Part shown: positions 11,801 through 23,666 of the stretch, in pieces
Position numbering within the stretch: position 1 is the first letter of the stretch
How the letters are laid out: the number at the start of each line of letters is the position of its first letter
Assembly: GCA_026075535.2 (NCBI GenBank)
Contig: AP026542.1
Coordinates: 868,001-932,000 of the forward strand
DNA length: 64,000 nucleotides
Reading direction: 5' to 3'
DNA from: Tricholoma matsutake
Taxonomy: Eukaryota; Basidiomycota; Agaricomycetes; Agaricales; Tricholomataceae
Program-made: the position numbers and the translations under genes
Notes under the pieces: model-generated
Databases searched by the model: none
Told to the model about the DNA's origin: nothing
The model's input: only the letters and a program-made list of their open reading frames with translations

Positions 11801-12085
11801 CACCTAGCTGCTCCACCCACAACAACAACTGCTTCTCTTGCCCCTCCATCATGTGTTCCCGTCAAAAGGGCCTGATTGGATGACCAACTGGCAAGTGACC
11901 AACCAGTGGGTTCAACTGAGAGACAGCCAATGGAAGTTGATAATGCTGGAGGTTCAACCGAGAGACAGCCAATGGAAGTTGATAATATGGGAGGACCTCA
12001 TGTATGTCCCCAAAAACCCCCTTTACCCCAGCCTCCTAAACCCCCCACTCCTGCAGTAAATGATCCTTGGCCTGACTTGCACTGA
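8885..12085 (+). pseudogene. LINE ORF1 protein, interrupted by a hAT-like insertion
   Basis: The frame starts at the ATG at 8885 (MEFQIGDYQPYP), downstream of a CAACCA-repeat leader. Two TGA stops (about 9261 and 9390) fall where the frame otherwise continues (GIKAN|KIGSGID and IVQSC|VPKEG). The frame then runs to FKVFSNMDLP at 9751-9758, where the 8-bp target duplication begins. After 11316 it resumes in the same frame (SSPGKPAYLYNL...). A predicted coiled-coil stretch with SDAQASFTDTVAS and MVDLQWQLGA follows, then a Pro-rich tail ending at 12085. A tandem duplication of the STERQPMEVDN segment lies near 11903-11990. No zinc knuckle was seen. The role, nucleic-acid binding in the LINE RNP, is by analogy with ORF1 proteins generally. 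Confidence 0.6.
9759..11316. mobile_element. hAT-like non-autonomous element, copy 1
   Basis: Terminal inverted repeats begin TAGTGTTTAAGGGTCCAGT and end ACTGGACCCTTGAACACTA. An 8-bp target duplication CCTGCCCT flanks it (9751-9758 and 11317-11324). An 8-bp TSD with TA-ended short TIRs is typical of hAT elements. A close relative occupies 45925-47474 with a different TSD, so the unit is mobile as defined. There is no transposase. The interior contains four CTGCGAGCAG-type hairpins (9953, 10199, 10309, 10609) and two palindromes (10443-10476 and 10763-10800). Each palindrome abuts an intron-like stretch on the minus strand, one with TTACTAACGAC as a branch site and CATAG as acceptor. Confidence 0.85.
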
Positions 12086-14026
12086 GGTCTACTACAGTAC
12101 TGCAGGGGTGTTTTTTGGGTACCACATAACATTCACTTCACATTGGTGTGGCAACTGTACCCCCTTTCTTTCAAAAGTTGTATTACCTCTGCTGCTTGCC
12201 CTCTAAATCTATTTTGGCCCTTGCTGCACCCTTTCTTGTTTATTGTTTTTCTTTTCTTGCTTCTTGCTTCAGTTTCTGCATTGTCTGCTTCCCCAGCCCC
12301 TTCTCTCCAGGCAATAGCTATTAATACTAATGGTCTAGCTGACCCCATGAAAATTAATGCTGTAAGTTCTTTAGTTAAGACTTCAAAACCCCATGTTGTC
12401 GTCCTCCAAGAGACATGGTCAACTCGGGAGGTTGCTTTGTGCCTGCATCTGCTGGGCTATGATTTGCATGAAAGCCCTGGCCACCCAACCCTAAGCAGTA
12501 ACAGGGGTAAATGGGGCATCATACTTGTGGTTTGCTGACACCTCTTCAGTGTTCAATGTGTCCCTCTCCCACCCTCCCTGGCTGGCTGAGTTGTTGCCCT
12601 TGACATCACAATTCCCCTAACAACAGGTCGTGGCTTCATCCACTGTTTTATGGGCATCTATGCGCCCTGGAACCCTGGGATGACCGAAGATGATAACAAC
12701 CTGTTCTGGCCAACACTGACTGAATTATGTCTTTCCTCAGCTGGGTCCTGGTCCATGGCTGGTGATTGTAATGTGACCCTATTCTCCACAGAGTCTACAG
12801 CCCCCCATTATTGAATCTCCCCTGCACAACAAGCTTACTCCAACTTTCTTACTGTGACAGGCAGCATTGACCATTGGTCAATGATACCTGACCACAATGT
12901 TCACTCCGACTACACCTACTCACTGGTGTCACACCTTGAGATGGATGCCACCACCCCTGGTTGGTCTATCATTGGTTGGTCTATCATTGGTTGGTCTATC
13001 ATTGATCAGGCTGCTTCTTCCCAGATTGGCATGGCTGCTGTCACTGTTGAAGTCCTCCCGACTTTCATTCCCTGCACTGATCATCGAGCAATCCTCACGT
13101 CCACTACCCTTATCCCCACCAAGCTTGATGGCCTACCAGTCCTACCTGACAATATTCCTCCTTCTACTTATGCACCCCACTTTCGCCACCCACCCTCTTC
13201 TGAAAGCTTTCACACACAATTCTCTACCCTTGTTGATGAGTTTCTTGCTAACTGCCCCCATAAACCTGCACAGATTACCAACAATGAAAATTTTGAGCAG
13301 CTCTACCACATCCTCTCACTAGCCTTCTCTCACAGTGCCTCAGAAGCATTCCCATCCCCTTTACAAAAACTCAATGCTCTACAAAACCAACCAATGCCAC
13401 TATTCACCTCATAGTAAAGGAGCGCAAACGAGTGGATCAACTGCTTTCTGCCATCAATTGAAATGTCATTCTGCCCCCTCACCAGTTCACTTACTCCTAT
13501 CTTAATGCTTTTTACTCTTCTCACTCTGCCCCAAATAATACTTACCATCATTTCAGAGCTTACCTGTGAAATCTCAGGTGAACCTTGCAGAAAATCTGCT
13601 ATGCTGAGGAACATGCTGAATGCATTGCCAGACAGTCCCATTCAGCTGGAGCTCGAGTGCGAAATACCCTCCATGGCAGCTCCCCAAAAACCTTCTACCC
13701 AAACAAAATCACAGCTCTACCTATTGCCTTGGTTCCCCCACCATTCGCTGACCCTGACAACCTTCTAACAGGACAAGACAATATCAAATCCATCACTGTT
13801 CAATATTTCCAAAACCTTTATCACTGAGCGCCTCATCCTGCTCAGGAGAAGCCCTGGATGTCGACACCTTCTTTGCAATGCTAACACAAAAGGAACCCTT
13901 CCTGTGGCCACAACTACTGGATGTACCACAGCTTTGCCTCCTGCTCTCCAAGGGTAATCGACACCCTACCCCTGGCCCTGATGGATGGGGAAAATAGTTT
14001 TTGCGTGCAGCCACTGACAATATACT

Positions 14027-14428
14027 TGTTAGGGCGACACCCACTATCTGCTAGCTAAGACCATGCGGGTTCTCTCTACAAGAAGGGGGCAGGATCTGTG
14101 CTTGTGATGGGGGAACTGATGGTTTTGATGCGAGGGGTTATTAATAGGTGAGTTTGTTGAGATAGGCCTTTCACACCAAAAGCGTAGGTGGAATACCTAA
14201 GAGAACACAACTGGGGTCCCCTAGGCATATATTTAGGGTTTATATACTATGTTACATATATTGTACATTCTTGTTACCGACGCATTTGCACATGCGTGTA
14301 GATATTGATGCGTGTGAAATAAAATTCTCATGCTATCAAAGTGTAGTGTAATTTGGCGTCATGTAGCATAATTCGACATAATAAAATAAAAATGAAATTT
14401 TATTAGGTAATGGGGTGGTTTCCTAACA
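14027..14428 (-). repeat. Chromovirus 1, downstream (3') LTR
   Basis: 402 bp, TGTTAG...CTAACA, paired with 19878-20279. It contains an AT-rich stretch with TATATACTATG and AATAAAAT motifs typical of LTR promoter and polyadenylation signals. Confidence 0.95.
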
Positions 14429-14439
14429 TTACCCCCCTT

Positions 14440-17400
14440 TTATGCCTCGACTTCCAGGCGAGAAAATATTATGTTTGTCCCCTCTGGGAAGTTTTGGTAA
14501 GGCCGGAATTTCATCCCCTCATACACCATTCTTGCAATGCGATGTGGAGCATTTGGATTATGTTTAAAGAATTGGGTGATCGCGTTACGTGCTCGCTTAC
14601 AATTCTCTTCGGGTTCCCACGAATTATTTTCATCGGTATAGTTTTTCCACTTTATTAAGAACTCCAATTTGTTCCGTCGAAGACGTGAGTCTAGAATTTC
14701 TTCAACTATGTATTCTGGAGCACCTTCTACTATTATCAGAGGTTGCAGAGTAGTTTGTTGGCCAGGAATAGTGGGTAGGCGGTAAGGGCGTAGGCAGGAT
14801 ACGTTAATCTCGGGATCAATCTTGAATGATCGGGGTAATTTTAGCACTACCGCATTAGGCAAGATCACTTCAGAGATCGCATATGGGCCAACTTGTTTCT
14901 CCGTAAGTTTCCTCGAAGGTCATGGAATATTCAGGTCCTTGGTACTTAGCCATACCAAGTCACCAATTTTGTACTCTGGAGCGCGTGCTCGAGTACGATC
15001 TGCATGTCGCATCATGTCATCATGTGCTTTCTTCAATGCCGCCTCTGCTTCCTCTTGTACCCTTTGCATCTTAGATACAAAATCTTCTACTGACTGTACT
15101 TTGACTTCCCTTCTGGGTTCTACTCCCATGCGAGGATGATATCCATAATTTGCGAAAAAGGGTGTCATATGAGTAGCTGAATGGAATTTATTATTGTGGG
15201 AAAATTCAGCAATTGCCAGCCATTCAGGCCAGTCGGTTTGTCGGTAGTTGACAAACATACATAGGTACTGCTCCAACTCCTGGTTCATTCTCTCTGTCTG
15301 CCCATCAGTCTGCGGGTGATATGCCATAGATAATTTAGTTTGAATCCCCAATATGTTGTTCAGTTCTTGCATAAATGCAGAAGCAAATTGTGGTCCGCGA
15401 TCGGAGATAACAGTATCGGGTAACCCATGTAACCGCCATACCTGATTTAGATAGAGGCACACCAAGCCCAATGATGAGGTTTCTGTAGTAGTAGGAATAA
15501 TATGGACCTCCTTTGTAAAGTGGTCGCATACTACAAATATTGCATCGTACCCTTGAGCCTCAGGTAATCCGGTAATAAAATCCACAGATATATCTCGCCA
15601 CAGCGCTTTAGGTATAGGGTTCGGCATTAATTTTCCTGCAGGTTTCTCTGGAAATTTCTTCCCCCTCATGCACGTATCACATCCATCCACATACCCCAAC
15701 ACATACTTCAAAATTCTGGGCCACCAATAATTTCTCATTACTAATTCCAATGTCTTCCATCTTCCTGGGTGTCCGGCAATCGGCATATTGTGATGTAACC
15801 GGACAATCTCCCTTCGCAAATCCTGATCCTTCAGTACATACACTTTTCCTCGAAACAATACCAACCCTTGTTCCTCAGCCCATTCATCTCCTTTGATATT
15901 ACCTTTTTTCTCTCCCTTCAGAGCTTTCATGGCTTCCACTACTTCATCGTCCATTTCCGAAAATTGTCTAATTTTAGACAACATTTCCGTTTCCAAGCTA
16001 TCTATTAATAGATGCCCTTGATGCATAGCGCAAATGTGAAAGTATTCGGGTTTGAGTAAGGTAACATTTTTATTGTCCTCCTCCACCCTCCTTTTATGAT
16101 CAACACGTCTGGATAATGCATCTGCTTTCCTCATTAAGCTTCCCACTTTGTGGACCAAGTGAAGATTGAAACACGATAGGAATAGTGCCCAACGTGCTTG
16201 CCAGCGATTAAGCTTTTTAGCAGACATGAAGTATTGCAGATTTTGATGATCCGTCCAGATCTCAATCTGATGCGTACATCCCTCCAAATAATGCCTCCAC
16301 ACCTCCAATGCTCATATTATCCCCAACATCTCTTGGTCATGCACATCATAATTCCTCTCCACATCATTCAACCCTTTTGACAAGTATGCACAAGGATGCC
16401 ATTTGTCATCTTTGCACAGCATTGATAATACTGCTCCAGTAGCAAAATTGGATGCATCGGATTCCACTTGCAAAGGGCATGTGAAATCTACTGGGGCTAA
16501 TATTGGTCCCTCCACAAACTTCCTCTTCAACTCTTCAAACGCTGTCTGCTGCTGCTCTCCCCACCTCCATACTACTCCCTTTCGCGTAAGGTTATGTAAG
16601 GGTGCAGCAATTTTAGAAAAATTGTGCACAAAGCGACAATAATAATTTGCGAGTCCCAAGAAGGCTTGAACCTCCTTAACATGGGTGGGTGCAGGCCAAT
16701 CTGTGATTGCCTGTACCTTGATCACATCCATTTTGATCCTGTCAGGGCTGATCAATAATCCTAGGAACTCAATCTCACTTGCCCCAAACACACACTTCTC
16801 TGGTTTCAAAAATAGATCATTCTCCGCCAACCTCTGTAGCACCTCCTGCACTATCGCCTCATGATTCTCTTCATCCTCCGTGAATATCAGAATGTCATCA
16901 ATAAATATTATTACCACGCCTTTGTCTATTACATCCTTGAAAATGTCGTTCATCATATTTTGAAAGGTTGGGGGACTATTAGTCATCCCAAAAAACATGA
17001 CAAGCGGCTCGAAGGATCCTTGACACGTGGCAAATGCAGCCTTCCACTCATCTCCTTTCTTTATTCGTACATTGTTGTATCCCCATCATAAATCCAATTT
17101 TGTAAAGACCTTGGCTTTTCCCACCTTGTCAATTATTTCTGAGATCAATGGCAGGGGGTACACGTTCTTCACTGTCCACTCATTCAAATACCTATAATCT
17201 GTACACATCCTCTTCCTTTGGTCTTTCTTTGGCACGAAGAATATTGGTGATGTCTGTGGTGATTTCAAAGGTTGTATGTATCCTTTGTGCAATTGCTCCT
17301 TCAGGAATGCATCCACTTCTTCTTGTTCCATTGGAGATAACGGATATACCTTTGACTTCTTTGGCACAAACTCTGGCTTCATCTCAATTGCATGATCCCA

Positions 17401-18291
17401 TGGCTTCCGCACCGGCATTCGCTCAGACTCCTTCTTCTGGAACACTGACAGATGTTCATGATACACTTTTGGCACCCATTCCTCTACTGGCTTCTCCACC
17501 TTCATGATATTCTTGTCCCACGACTGTCCTCCACGAATTGCTCTAAAGGTTTGCTTCTGCTCTTCTTTCTTGATTATGATTGGAACTTCCCCATTTGGCA
17601 TTTCTTCATCCTCCACTTCCTCCATCGTAACAGAATACTTTCTCAGATGTTCTTTCTCTTTCTTTTTCCTTTTTTCCTTCTTCATCTTCCTCCCATACAC
17701 ATTACATTCCTTAGGACAATGAGTCATTTGTACTTTCCCAGTTTTCCAATCAATTTCGGGATTATGCTTCCATAACCACGGACATCCTATTATTAGATTG
17801 GTTTTCCCAAGATCGCACACTTCGAATATGGCTTGCTCCTGATGCTCCTGATACTTTAGTACCATAGTCACCTCCTCCTTGATAGTTCCTCCACGATTGA
17901 CTGTTCCGTCAATATTGTACACCATTATAGGTTGCGCCAGCTTGCGTGTGTTAATACTGTTTCTGGTAATTAAGGATTGATTAATAAATAATCCTGTAGC
18001 ACCACTATCAAGCAACGCTTCCACATCAATTGCTGCATGCATGTCCACTGTCTTCAGTCCCACAGTCAAGGTGATTTCGGGTTCTATTTGCACAGAGCAA
18101 ATAAAGAATTTAGGGGTTTTCGGAAATGACGCATGAAAATTGTCACATGATTGACAACATTTGTACTCCTTTTCATCACGTGATTCAAAACAGTTATACT
18201 CCTCCTCAATTTCCTTTTCTGATTTGCTCTGGGTTTCCTCGGATACTAATACATTGTAATGATTCTGGGTCACCAATGGGGAAACCTTCAC
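14440..18291 (-). pseudogene. Chromovirus 1 Pol: PR-RT-RNaseH-IN-chromodomain
   Basis: Reading down the minus strand: protease with LLDSGATGLFI (about 17990), RT with KVFTKLDL and the catalytic IFIDDILIF, RNase H, and an integrase zinc finger (H...H...CDTCMRG). Next come the integrase core (DFITGLPEAQGYDAI, SDRGPQFAS, YHPQTDGQTER) and a C-terminal chromodomain (EYIVEEILDSRLRRNKLEF...W.NY....SWEP). Three in-frame stops break it: TGA at 17086-17088 after TKLDL and TGA at 14920-14922 after LNIP, both consistent with CGA (Arg), and TGA at 16312-16314 consistent with TGG (Trp). Otherwise it is nearly full length. The chromodomain would direct integration to heterochromatin, as known for chromoviruses. 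Confidence 0.92.
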
Positions 18292-18359
18292 TGGGACTCT
18301 TCCACAAAATTCTTCTGCTTGCCTTCCTCCGGCTTCACTTCCTCGATTGTAGCTTCCCT

Positions 18360-19383
18360 AATCTTTCTTTTCTGCCTACAATTCCTAGAAATGTGTCCTA
18401 ACTGCCCACAGTTAAAACATTTAAGTGGGGCTCATCTCCCTGCTTGATCAACCTCCATTGCCTCTGCTGGTGCTGCTGACTCCATAACTATAGGTGTCAC
18501 TGCCATGGCCAGTGGCTGTGCCCTTGGGGCTTGCGCCTGAGGCACCTTTCCTTTCTCGGACTTTCCTCCTGATGACTTTCCAAATTTACTACTTCCGTAC
18601 ATCAACTTTGACTCTGCCTGTTCCTGCCAATATTGCTGGTCAAGGCGCATTGCCCAATTATACCACTCGTCCAACTTCTCTGGCATAGAAGGTAGTCAGT
18701 AGATAGACTTGAATAAAGAGGGATTTAATCCTGCTTTCAAAAACTCTACCAACGTGGCTTCTCCCATGTCTGTTTGCAAAGCTTCTGCTTTGAACTGCAA
18801 AATAAATTCATCCGCCGTTAGGGAACCTTGGCGCATGGTCTTTAATTTAGCATTGGCTGTCACCTTTGGATTAGGGTCTCCAAACTGCCTCCAATCTCTC
18901 CAGAAATTCCTTGAAGGTTGCAAATGGTTTATTTCCCATGGCAATTTGATTAATAGCCTTGTTTCTCCAGAACTGTGCTTTCCCCCCCTGAATGTATGAG
19001 AGAGCAAACATAATCCTAGACTCGGCTGTATGAAACTCTGGCTTCCTCCCATGGATGTACAATACTATAGAGCTGATGAAGGATTTTGTATTCTCCATGG
19101 TACCATCAAAGATTTGTGGGGGCGCATACTTAGGTAAGTGCGCTTTTCCATTTCCAGATGTCTCCACCACCTCATCCTCCTGCAATATCCACTACACCAT
19201 CTCCTCCATCTCATCATCTCTTTCTCCTATTGTCTCTGGCTGTACTTCCACTTGTCTGGGCTGTGATGCTGCCAATACTGACACTAATTGCGACATTTGC
19301 ACTGTAAGCGCATCAATTTTCGCCTCTAGTGCTGGTATGGGAACAGGATTAGGACCGGGATTAGAAGTTGAAGGTTCGGACAT
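18360..19383 (-). pseudogene. Chromovirus 1 Gag
   Basis: Starts MSEPSTSNPGPNP at 19383 with a predicted coiled coil (LEAKIDALTVQMSQLV). It continues with the retrotransposon gag core (QIFDGTMENTKSFISSI, then FWRNKAINQ, and LTADEFILQFKAEA) and ends with a CCHC zinc knuckle, CFNCGQLGHISRNC (about 18425-18384). Stops and frame changes near 19190, 18870 and 18695 divide it. The Gag polyprotein would form the particle and bind RNA; this copy is broken. Confidence 0.85.
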
Positions 19384-19877
19384 AATTGTAGAATCTGTGA
19401 TGAATCACTTCGACAAATTCAAAATTTTTTCTTCGAGACCTCTCCAAACGTTTACGGGTCACGTGATGGTTTGTCAATTGTTTGTCAATTGTTTGTCGAT
19501 CATTCGTCATTCGTCAGGCGCCTATTTTGACACTTCGGATCAATAACCCTTCCAACAGTGCCTGATCTCGGAGATAACACTGAATTTGGCTTGTAACTAA
19601 AATAGTTGTCCAAATAGAGTGATGTAAATCGTAACTAAACCAGATCCGATCGGTTGTCTGGTTGCAGCTGTCCTAATGATGAGTACTGCCTCTCGATCAC
19701 TGGCGATCGCAATGTAAGGCGAGGCCTGGCATTGGCTTATGAAAGAAAAGGTAGATTACATATATACAAGTACTTCCAGCTCGTGCCGAAAGGATGAGTA
19801 ATCGGATGTGGTGCAGTGAAACAATGATGTATGCACAAGTAAGAGAAGGCGCACTGATATGGGAAGTTGTGTTCTTC

Positions 19878-20279
19878 TGTTAGGGCGACACCCACTATCT
19901 GCTAGCTAAGACTGTGTGGGTTCTCTCTACAAGAAGGGGGCGGGATCCACGCTCATGATGGGGGAATTGATGGTTTTGATGTGAGGGGTTATTAATAGGT
20001 GAGTTTGTTGAGATAGGCCTTTCACACCAAAAGTGTAGGTGGAATACCTAAGAGAACACAACTGGGGTCCCCTAGGCATATATTTAGGGTTTATATACTA
20101 TGTTACATATATTGTACATTGTTGTTACCGACGCATTTGCACATGCGTGTACATATTGATGCGTGTGAAATAAAATTCTCACACTATCAAAGTGTAGCAT
20201 AATTTGGTGTCATGTAGCATAATTTGACATAATAAAATAAAAATGAAATTTTATTAGGTAATGGGGTGGTTTCCTAACA
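19878..20279 (-). repeat. Chromovirus 1, upstream (5') LTR
   Basis: 402 bp, partner of 14027-14428. Around 19912-19960 it differs from its partner in a pattern where one copy has TG and the other CA at the same ancestral CG. Confidence 0.95.
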
Positions 20280-20760
20280 ACACTGACCTATGTCATCTCT
20301 CTTCTGAACTACATCCCTTCTTCCTCTCATTTTCCTGCATGCATTAAAGATACTAACATCTCCACTATCCATAAGCAAGGCCCTACCACAATTCTCAAAC
20401 ATTACCAAGGTATAGCTTGCAGTAACCTTCTTCAATTTGCCTGGCTGAATTTCCATCTATCCCCTTATCTCGCAAAGCTGGAGGTTATCCCGGGATGTCA
20501 GGTTGAAACCTAGCCTGGTGTTCAGGGCCAAGATCTCCTCTCAGTGGTTGCTCAAGTCCAAAAGTGGGCTCAGCAGTGTAAAGTCCCCCTCTATGTTCTG
20601 CAGAGGGATCAGGAGAAAGGCTTTGACATGCTGGAGCCTGAGGGTTTTTATGATGCCCTTGCTGCTTATGGACCTCCTTCATCAATTGCTAACTTGGACC
20701 GCTCCTCTAGAAGAAAGCCAGAGCTTCCAACACTCAAGGACATGAAACTATAAGGAACTT

Positions 20761-22587
20761 AGTATAATTCAAGGGGGGATTCTAGAATACAGTACAAGTA
20801 CTTGAAGTATGGACTATATACTACTGGAATGATACTGAAGCATGTGATAATGGTGTGATGATGTAAGAGGCACTCTTACACTCTCTCATACTCCAAAAAA
20901 ATGATGGGGGGGGGGGGGGGGGCAGGTGGCAAGGTAAATGTGGTCAGATTAACCAGAAATCACTTTATGTGTTCACAAAAACACTGAGTCATAAGTGTGT
21001 TGACAATGCTGGGTGTTGATGAGGACCAGTAAGGACAAGGATGGGTGTGGACAAGGGCATGGACAGGGCTGGTGATGGGGCTGGTGATGGGAATGGGGCT
21101 GGTGATGGGAATGGGGCTGGTGACAGGAATGGGGCTGGCAATGGGAAGTTGCAGACAACCAATAAAAGTGTGGGTGCGTAGGTGCATACCAGGGGCAACA
21201 GGGTGGTGTGGGTGTCATTTGCAGCAGCAAGATGACTCATTCACAGAGAATGCAGGAGCTGGTGAAACGGTGTGTCGATGTTCAAACTGGGGCAGATGGG
21301 CTCAGATTGCGAGCAGGGGTGTGGGGAGAGAGATGGGGATGCTGTGGATGGTGTTGATGTGGCAGTGCAGGCATTATCAGCAGTGAAGTGGTCAAAAGTG
21401 GTGGTGATGATGGACTGGGTTGTCTGGGTGCCTGCCACAGTTTTAGGTGTTGTTGCATAGGCAGATGTGTCTGGCAACACTGGTGTTGGCAGCTCTGACA
21501 TAGCAGACAATGGCAGTGGCTCAGGATGGACCAGGCAGGCTGGGGACTTGTGTGGGTAGTTGTAGGTAGGCCTGGAGCAGAGTGCTGTCGTGGACTGGCA
21601 GGGAGTGGCATATTGGTACGGGGATGGGTGATGTGGATGGGGCTGGTGCTGTTGACATGGAAAGATTGGGGGCAGGATGGGGTGTGGGGGCAGTCTTAAT
21701 GGGGGCAATGGGGGCAAGCAGGGGGTAACGGGGTGGTGGTGGGAGGCAGAAATGAGAGACGAGGTGGAAGGGGATAGGTCAGTCTCAGTTTTGGGGTGGA
21801 ACAGTGTGCTAGTTGGGAGGGAACAAGTGGATGACACTGGGGTTGAGCGATGTGGATGGCACCTTTGGTGATGACAGCAGCGTGTACCACCCAAGTGGGG
21901 GTGACACAGCTTGTTCACAAGGTTTCAGAAGCAGGCTGGGTGGATGGGAGGAGAACAGTATGCAGGTGGTAATGGGGAGCTTTCATGGGCACAGCAGGTG
22001 TCGTTGGTGATGCTGAAGTGGTGTAGGAGACAGGTGGTGTCAATACATCATGTGAAACATTTAGTTCCTGGGGTTTCTGGGGTTAGCTGGGCAGATGGGA
22101 CAGGGTCTGGGGGTGGCCTGGGGGCTCAGGTATGACATCCCATACTTTGATAGTTGTGGGCAGTGGTCTTTGATGGGGCAGAGTAACCCATCATCAATGA
22201 ACATGTTGACAGCGACATGGCATGTCTGGTGGTGTCGACAGGCTGATGGAGCCTCGTTGGCCTGTTGGGGTGTTTCAGTTGACATCTCCGCATCATTGGG
22301 CAATGTTTGCACCAAAGCATCGACAGTGCAGGTGGAGATGGCATGGGCCATCATTGGACATCTTGGGGGCTGGCAGGGAGTTGTCTGTTGAGCAGACCAT
22401 GCATTATGATGAATATGTAGGCTCCTTGCACTGTTTGCTGTGTTGTAGACTGCTGCAGTGTGTTGTTGCTTCCATTGCTGTTGTTGGTGTGGTGACATGG
22501 TGATGAAAGTGGGGTTCAGGATGCGAAAAGTGGGGTTAGGCCATGAGCTAGAGCACAGCAGATTGGTCTAGAAAATGAGTGGTATCA
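20761..22587. other. G-rich sequence with no assignable gene
   Basis: A 17-G run lies at 20906-20922. Repeated GGTGATGGGAATGGGGCT units follow at about 21070-21140. The minus strand carries long open frames at 21918-21241 and 22498-22061, both rich in Pro, His, Ser and Thr as expected from the skewed composition and without any known domain. A degraded transposon gene cannot be excluded. The stretch ends at the KDZ-element terminus. Confidence 0.4.
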
Positions 22588-23632
22588 TTCACATAGGTAA
22601 AGTACATTGTATTGAATGATACAACCTATCGAACACATTCATTGTATCAAATGATATGGGTTTGATGGATGCTGTCAAACTCACTATATAAAGTCACTAT
22701 ACTATATTAACCAATGACTACATTGTACACTGATTATTATACCTTACAATAGACATGCATTAGGAATGTAATACAGACATTAGTAACATTTGAAATGCAA
22801 TGGGCACAGACATGGGCACAGACATGGGGATGGCCATGGCATCACCATTGGGCACAGACATGGGAATGGGCAATATTAACCTATGAATACTATTGACTGT
22901 ACATTGTATTATCTGTTTCGATGGACGCTGTCGAACTCACTATATATTTGTACATACTCTATTAATTAACCAATGACTACATTACTACTTTACCTGCTGT
23001 ACCGTACAGATAGACGTGCATTAAGAACATAGTACAGACATTAGTAATGTTTGAAATGCAATTGCAGGGAAGGGGATGGGGGTGGGGGTGGGAGTGGGGA
23101 CAGGAGTGGGGATGGGGACTATTGACTGTATACATTGTATTATCTGTTTTGATGGATGCTGTCGAACTCACTATATATTTGTATATACTCTATTAATTAA
23201 CCAATGACTACATTACTACTTTGCTTGCTGTACCATACAGATAGATGTGCATTAAGAACATAGTACAGACATTAGTAATGTTCGAAATGCAATTGCAGGG
23301 GAAGGGGATGGGGGCGGGGGTGGGAGCAGGGACAGGAGCAGGGATGGGGACTATTGACTGTATACATTGTATTATCTGTTTTGATGGACACCGTCAAACT
23401 CACTATATATTTGTACATACTCTATTAATCAATCAATGACTACATTACTACTTTACTTGCTGTACTGTACAGATAGACGTGCATTAAGAACATAGTACAG
23501 ACATTAGTAATGTTTGAAATGCAATTGCAGGGGAAGAGGATGGGGGCAGGGGCAGGGGCAGGGACTGCAAAGCAGCACTGACATCGGGGCTTGACAGGAC
23601 CACAAAAACAATGATATTACTATGTACAATGT
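22588..23632 (+). repeat. Left terminal array: four ~240-bp tandem units
   Basis: Each unit contains CTCACTATATATTTGTA, ACCAATGACTACATT, GTGCATTAAGAACATAG, GACATTAGTAATGTTTGA, then a variable GGGGATGGGGGTGGG-type tract and ATTGACTGTA. Units start at about 22669, 22915, 23151 and 23386; the outermost is most diverged. The whole array reappears inverted at 45497-47862. Confidence 0.88.
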
Positions 23633-23666
23633 ACTACTACCCACAACACTATATATACATGATGCA

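Larger units (their letters stand above)
14027..20279 (-). mobile_element. Chromovirus 1: Ty3/gypsy LTR retrotransposon
   Basis: The 402-bp LTRs (14027-14428 and 19878-20279) both begin TGTTAGGG and end CCTAACA. The flanking 5-bp duplications differ at one base (ATACT 14022-14026; ACACT 20280-20284). Genes read on the minus strand in the order gag, protease, RT, RNase H, integrase, chromodomain. A polypurine tract (minus-strand AAAAGGGGGG, about 14431-14441) sits just inside the downstream LTR. It is inserted in LINE ORF2. Differences between the LTRs that I could read are mainly transitions explained by CG in the ancestor. Confidence 0.95.
12136..20756 (+). pseudogene. LINE ORF2: endonuclease plus partial reverse transcriptase
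   Basis: The APE-like endonuclease is recognisable from INTNGLAD (about 12313-12340), the catalytic LQETWS (12400-12417), YAPWN (12659-12673), GDCNVTL (12762-12782) and the terminal CTDHRAI (13072-13092). RT motifs start with TPGPDGWG at about 13970-13992. After the LTR element, IHKQGPTTILKHYQGIA matches the RT 'IPK.g.....yRPIsl' region and YVLQRDQEKGFDMLEP the motif-A region. The protein is scattered over several frames with stops, and the palm YxDD motif is absent because the element is truncated. It would nick target DNA and prime reverse transcription; this copy cannot do so. The clade (Tad1/I-like) is a guess. Confidence 0.7.
8690..20760 (+). mobile_element. LINE-type non-LTR retrotransposon, split by two insertions
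   Basis: An ORF1 region (8885-12085) is followed by ORF2 with an APE-type endonuclease (about 12300-13110) and part of a reverse transcriptase (13900-14026 and 20285-20756). A hAT-like element (9759-11316) and an LTR retrotransposon (14027-20279) interrupt it. Removing each with one copy of its target duplication rejoins the protein frame on both sides. Similarity to RT ends shortly after the segment VLQRDQEKGFDML, before any YADD box, so the 3' end is missing. No poly-A tail is seen. Confidence 0.8.

Noticed and set aside
21241..22498. Long minus-strand frames rich in Pro, His and Thr
   Set aside because: Composition follows the G-rich plus strand; no domain, no splice pattern and no homology that I recognise. 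Kept only as an unassigned region.
22588..23632. Possible CRISPR-like array
   Set aside because: The ~240-bp units are contiguous, differ in internal G-rich length and recur inverted at the other end of a transposon, so they are terminal repeats.
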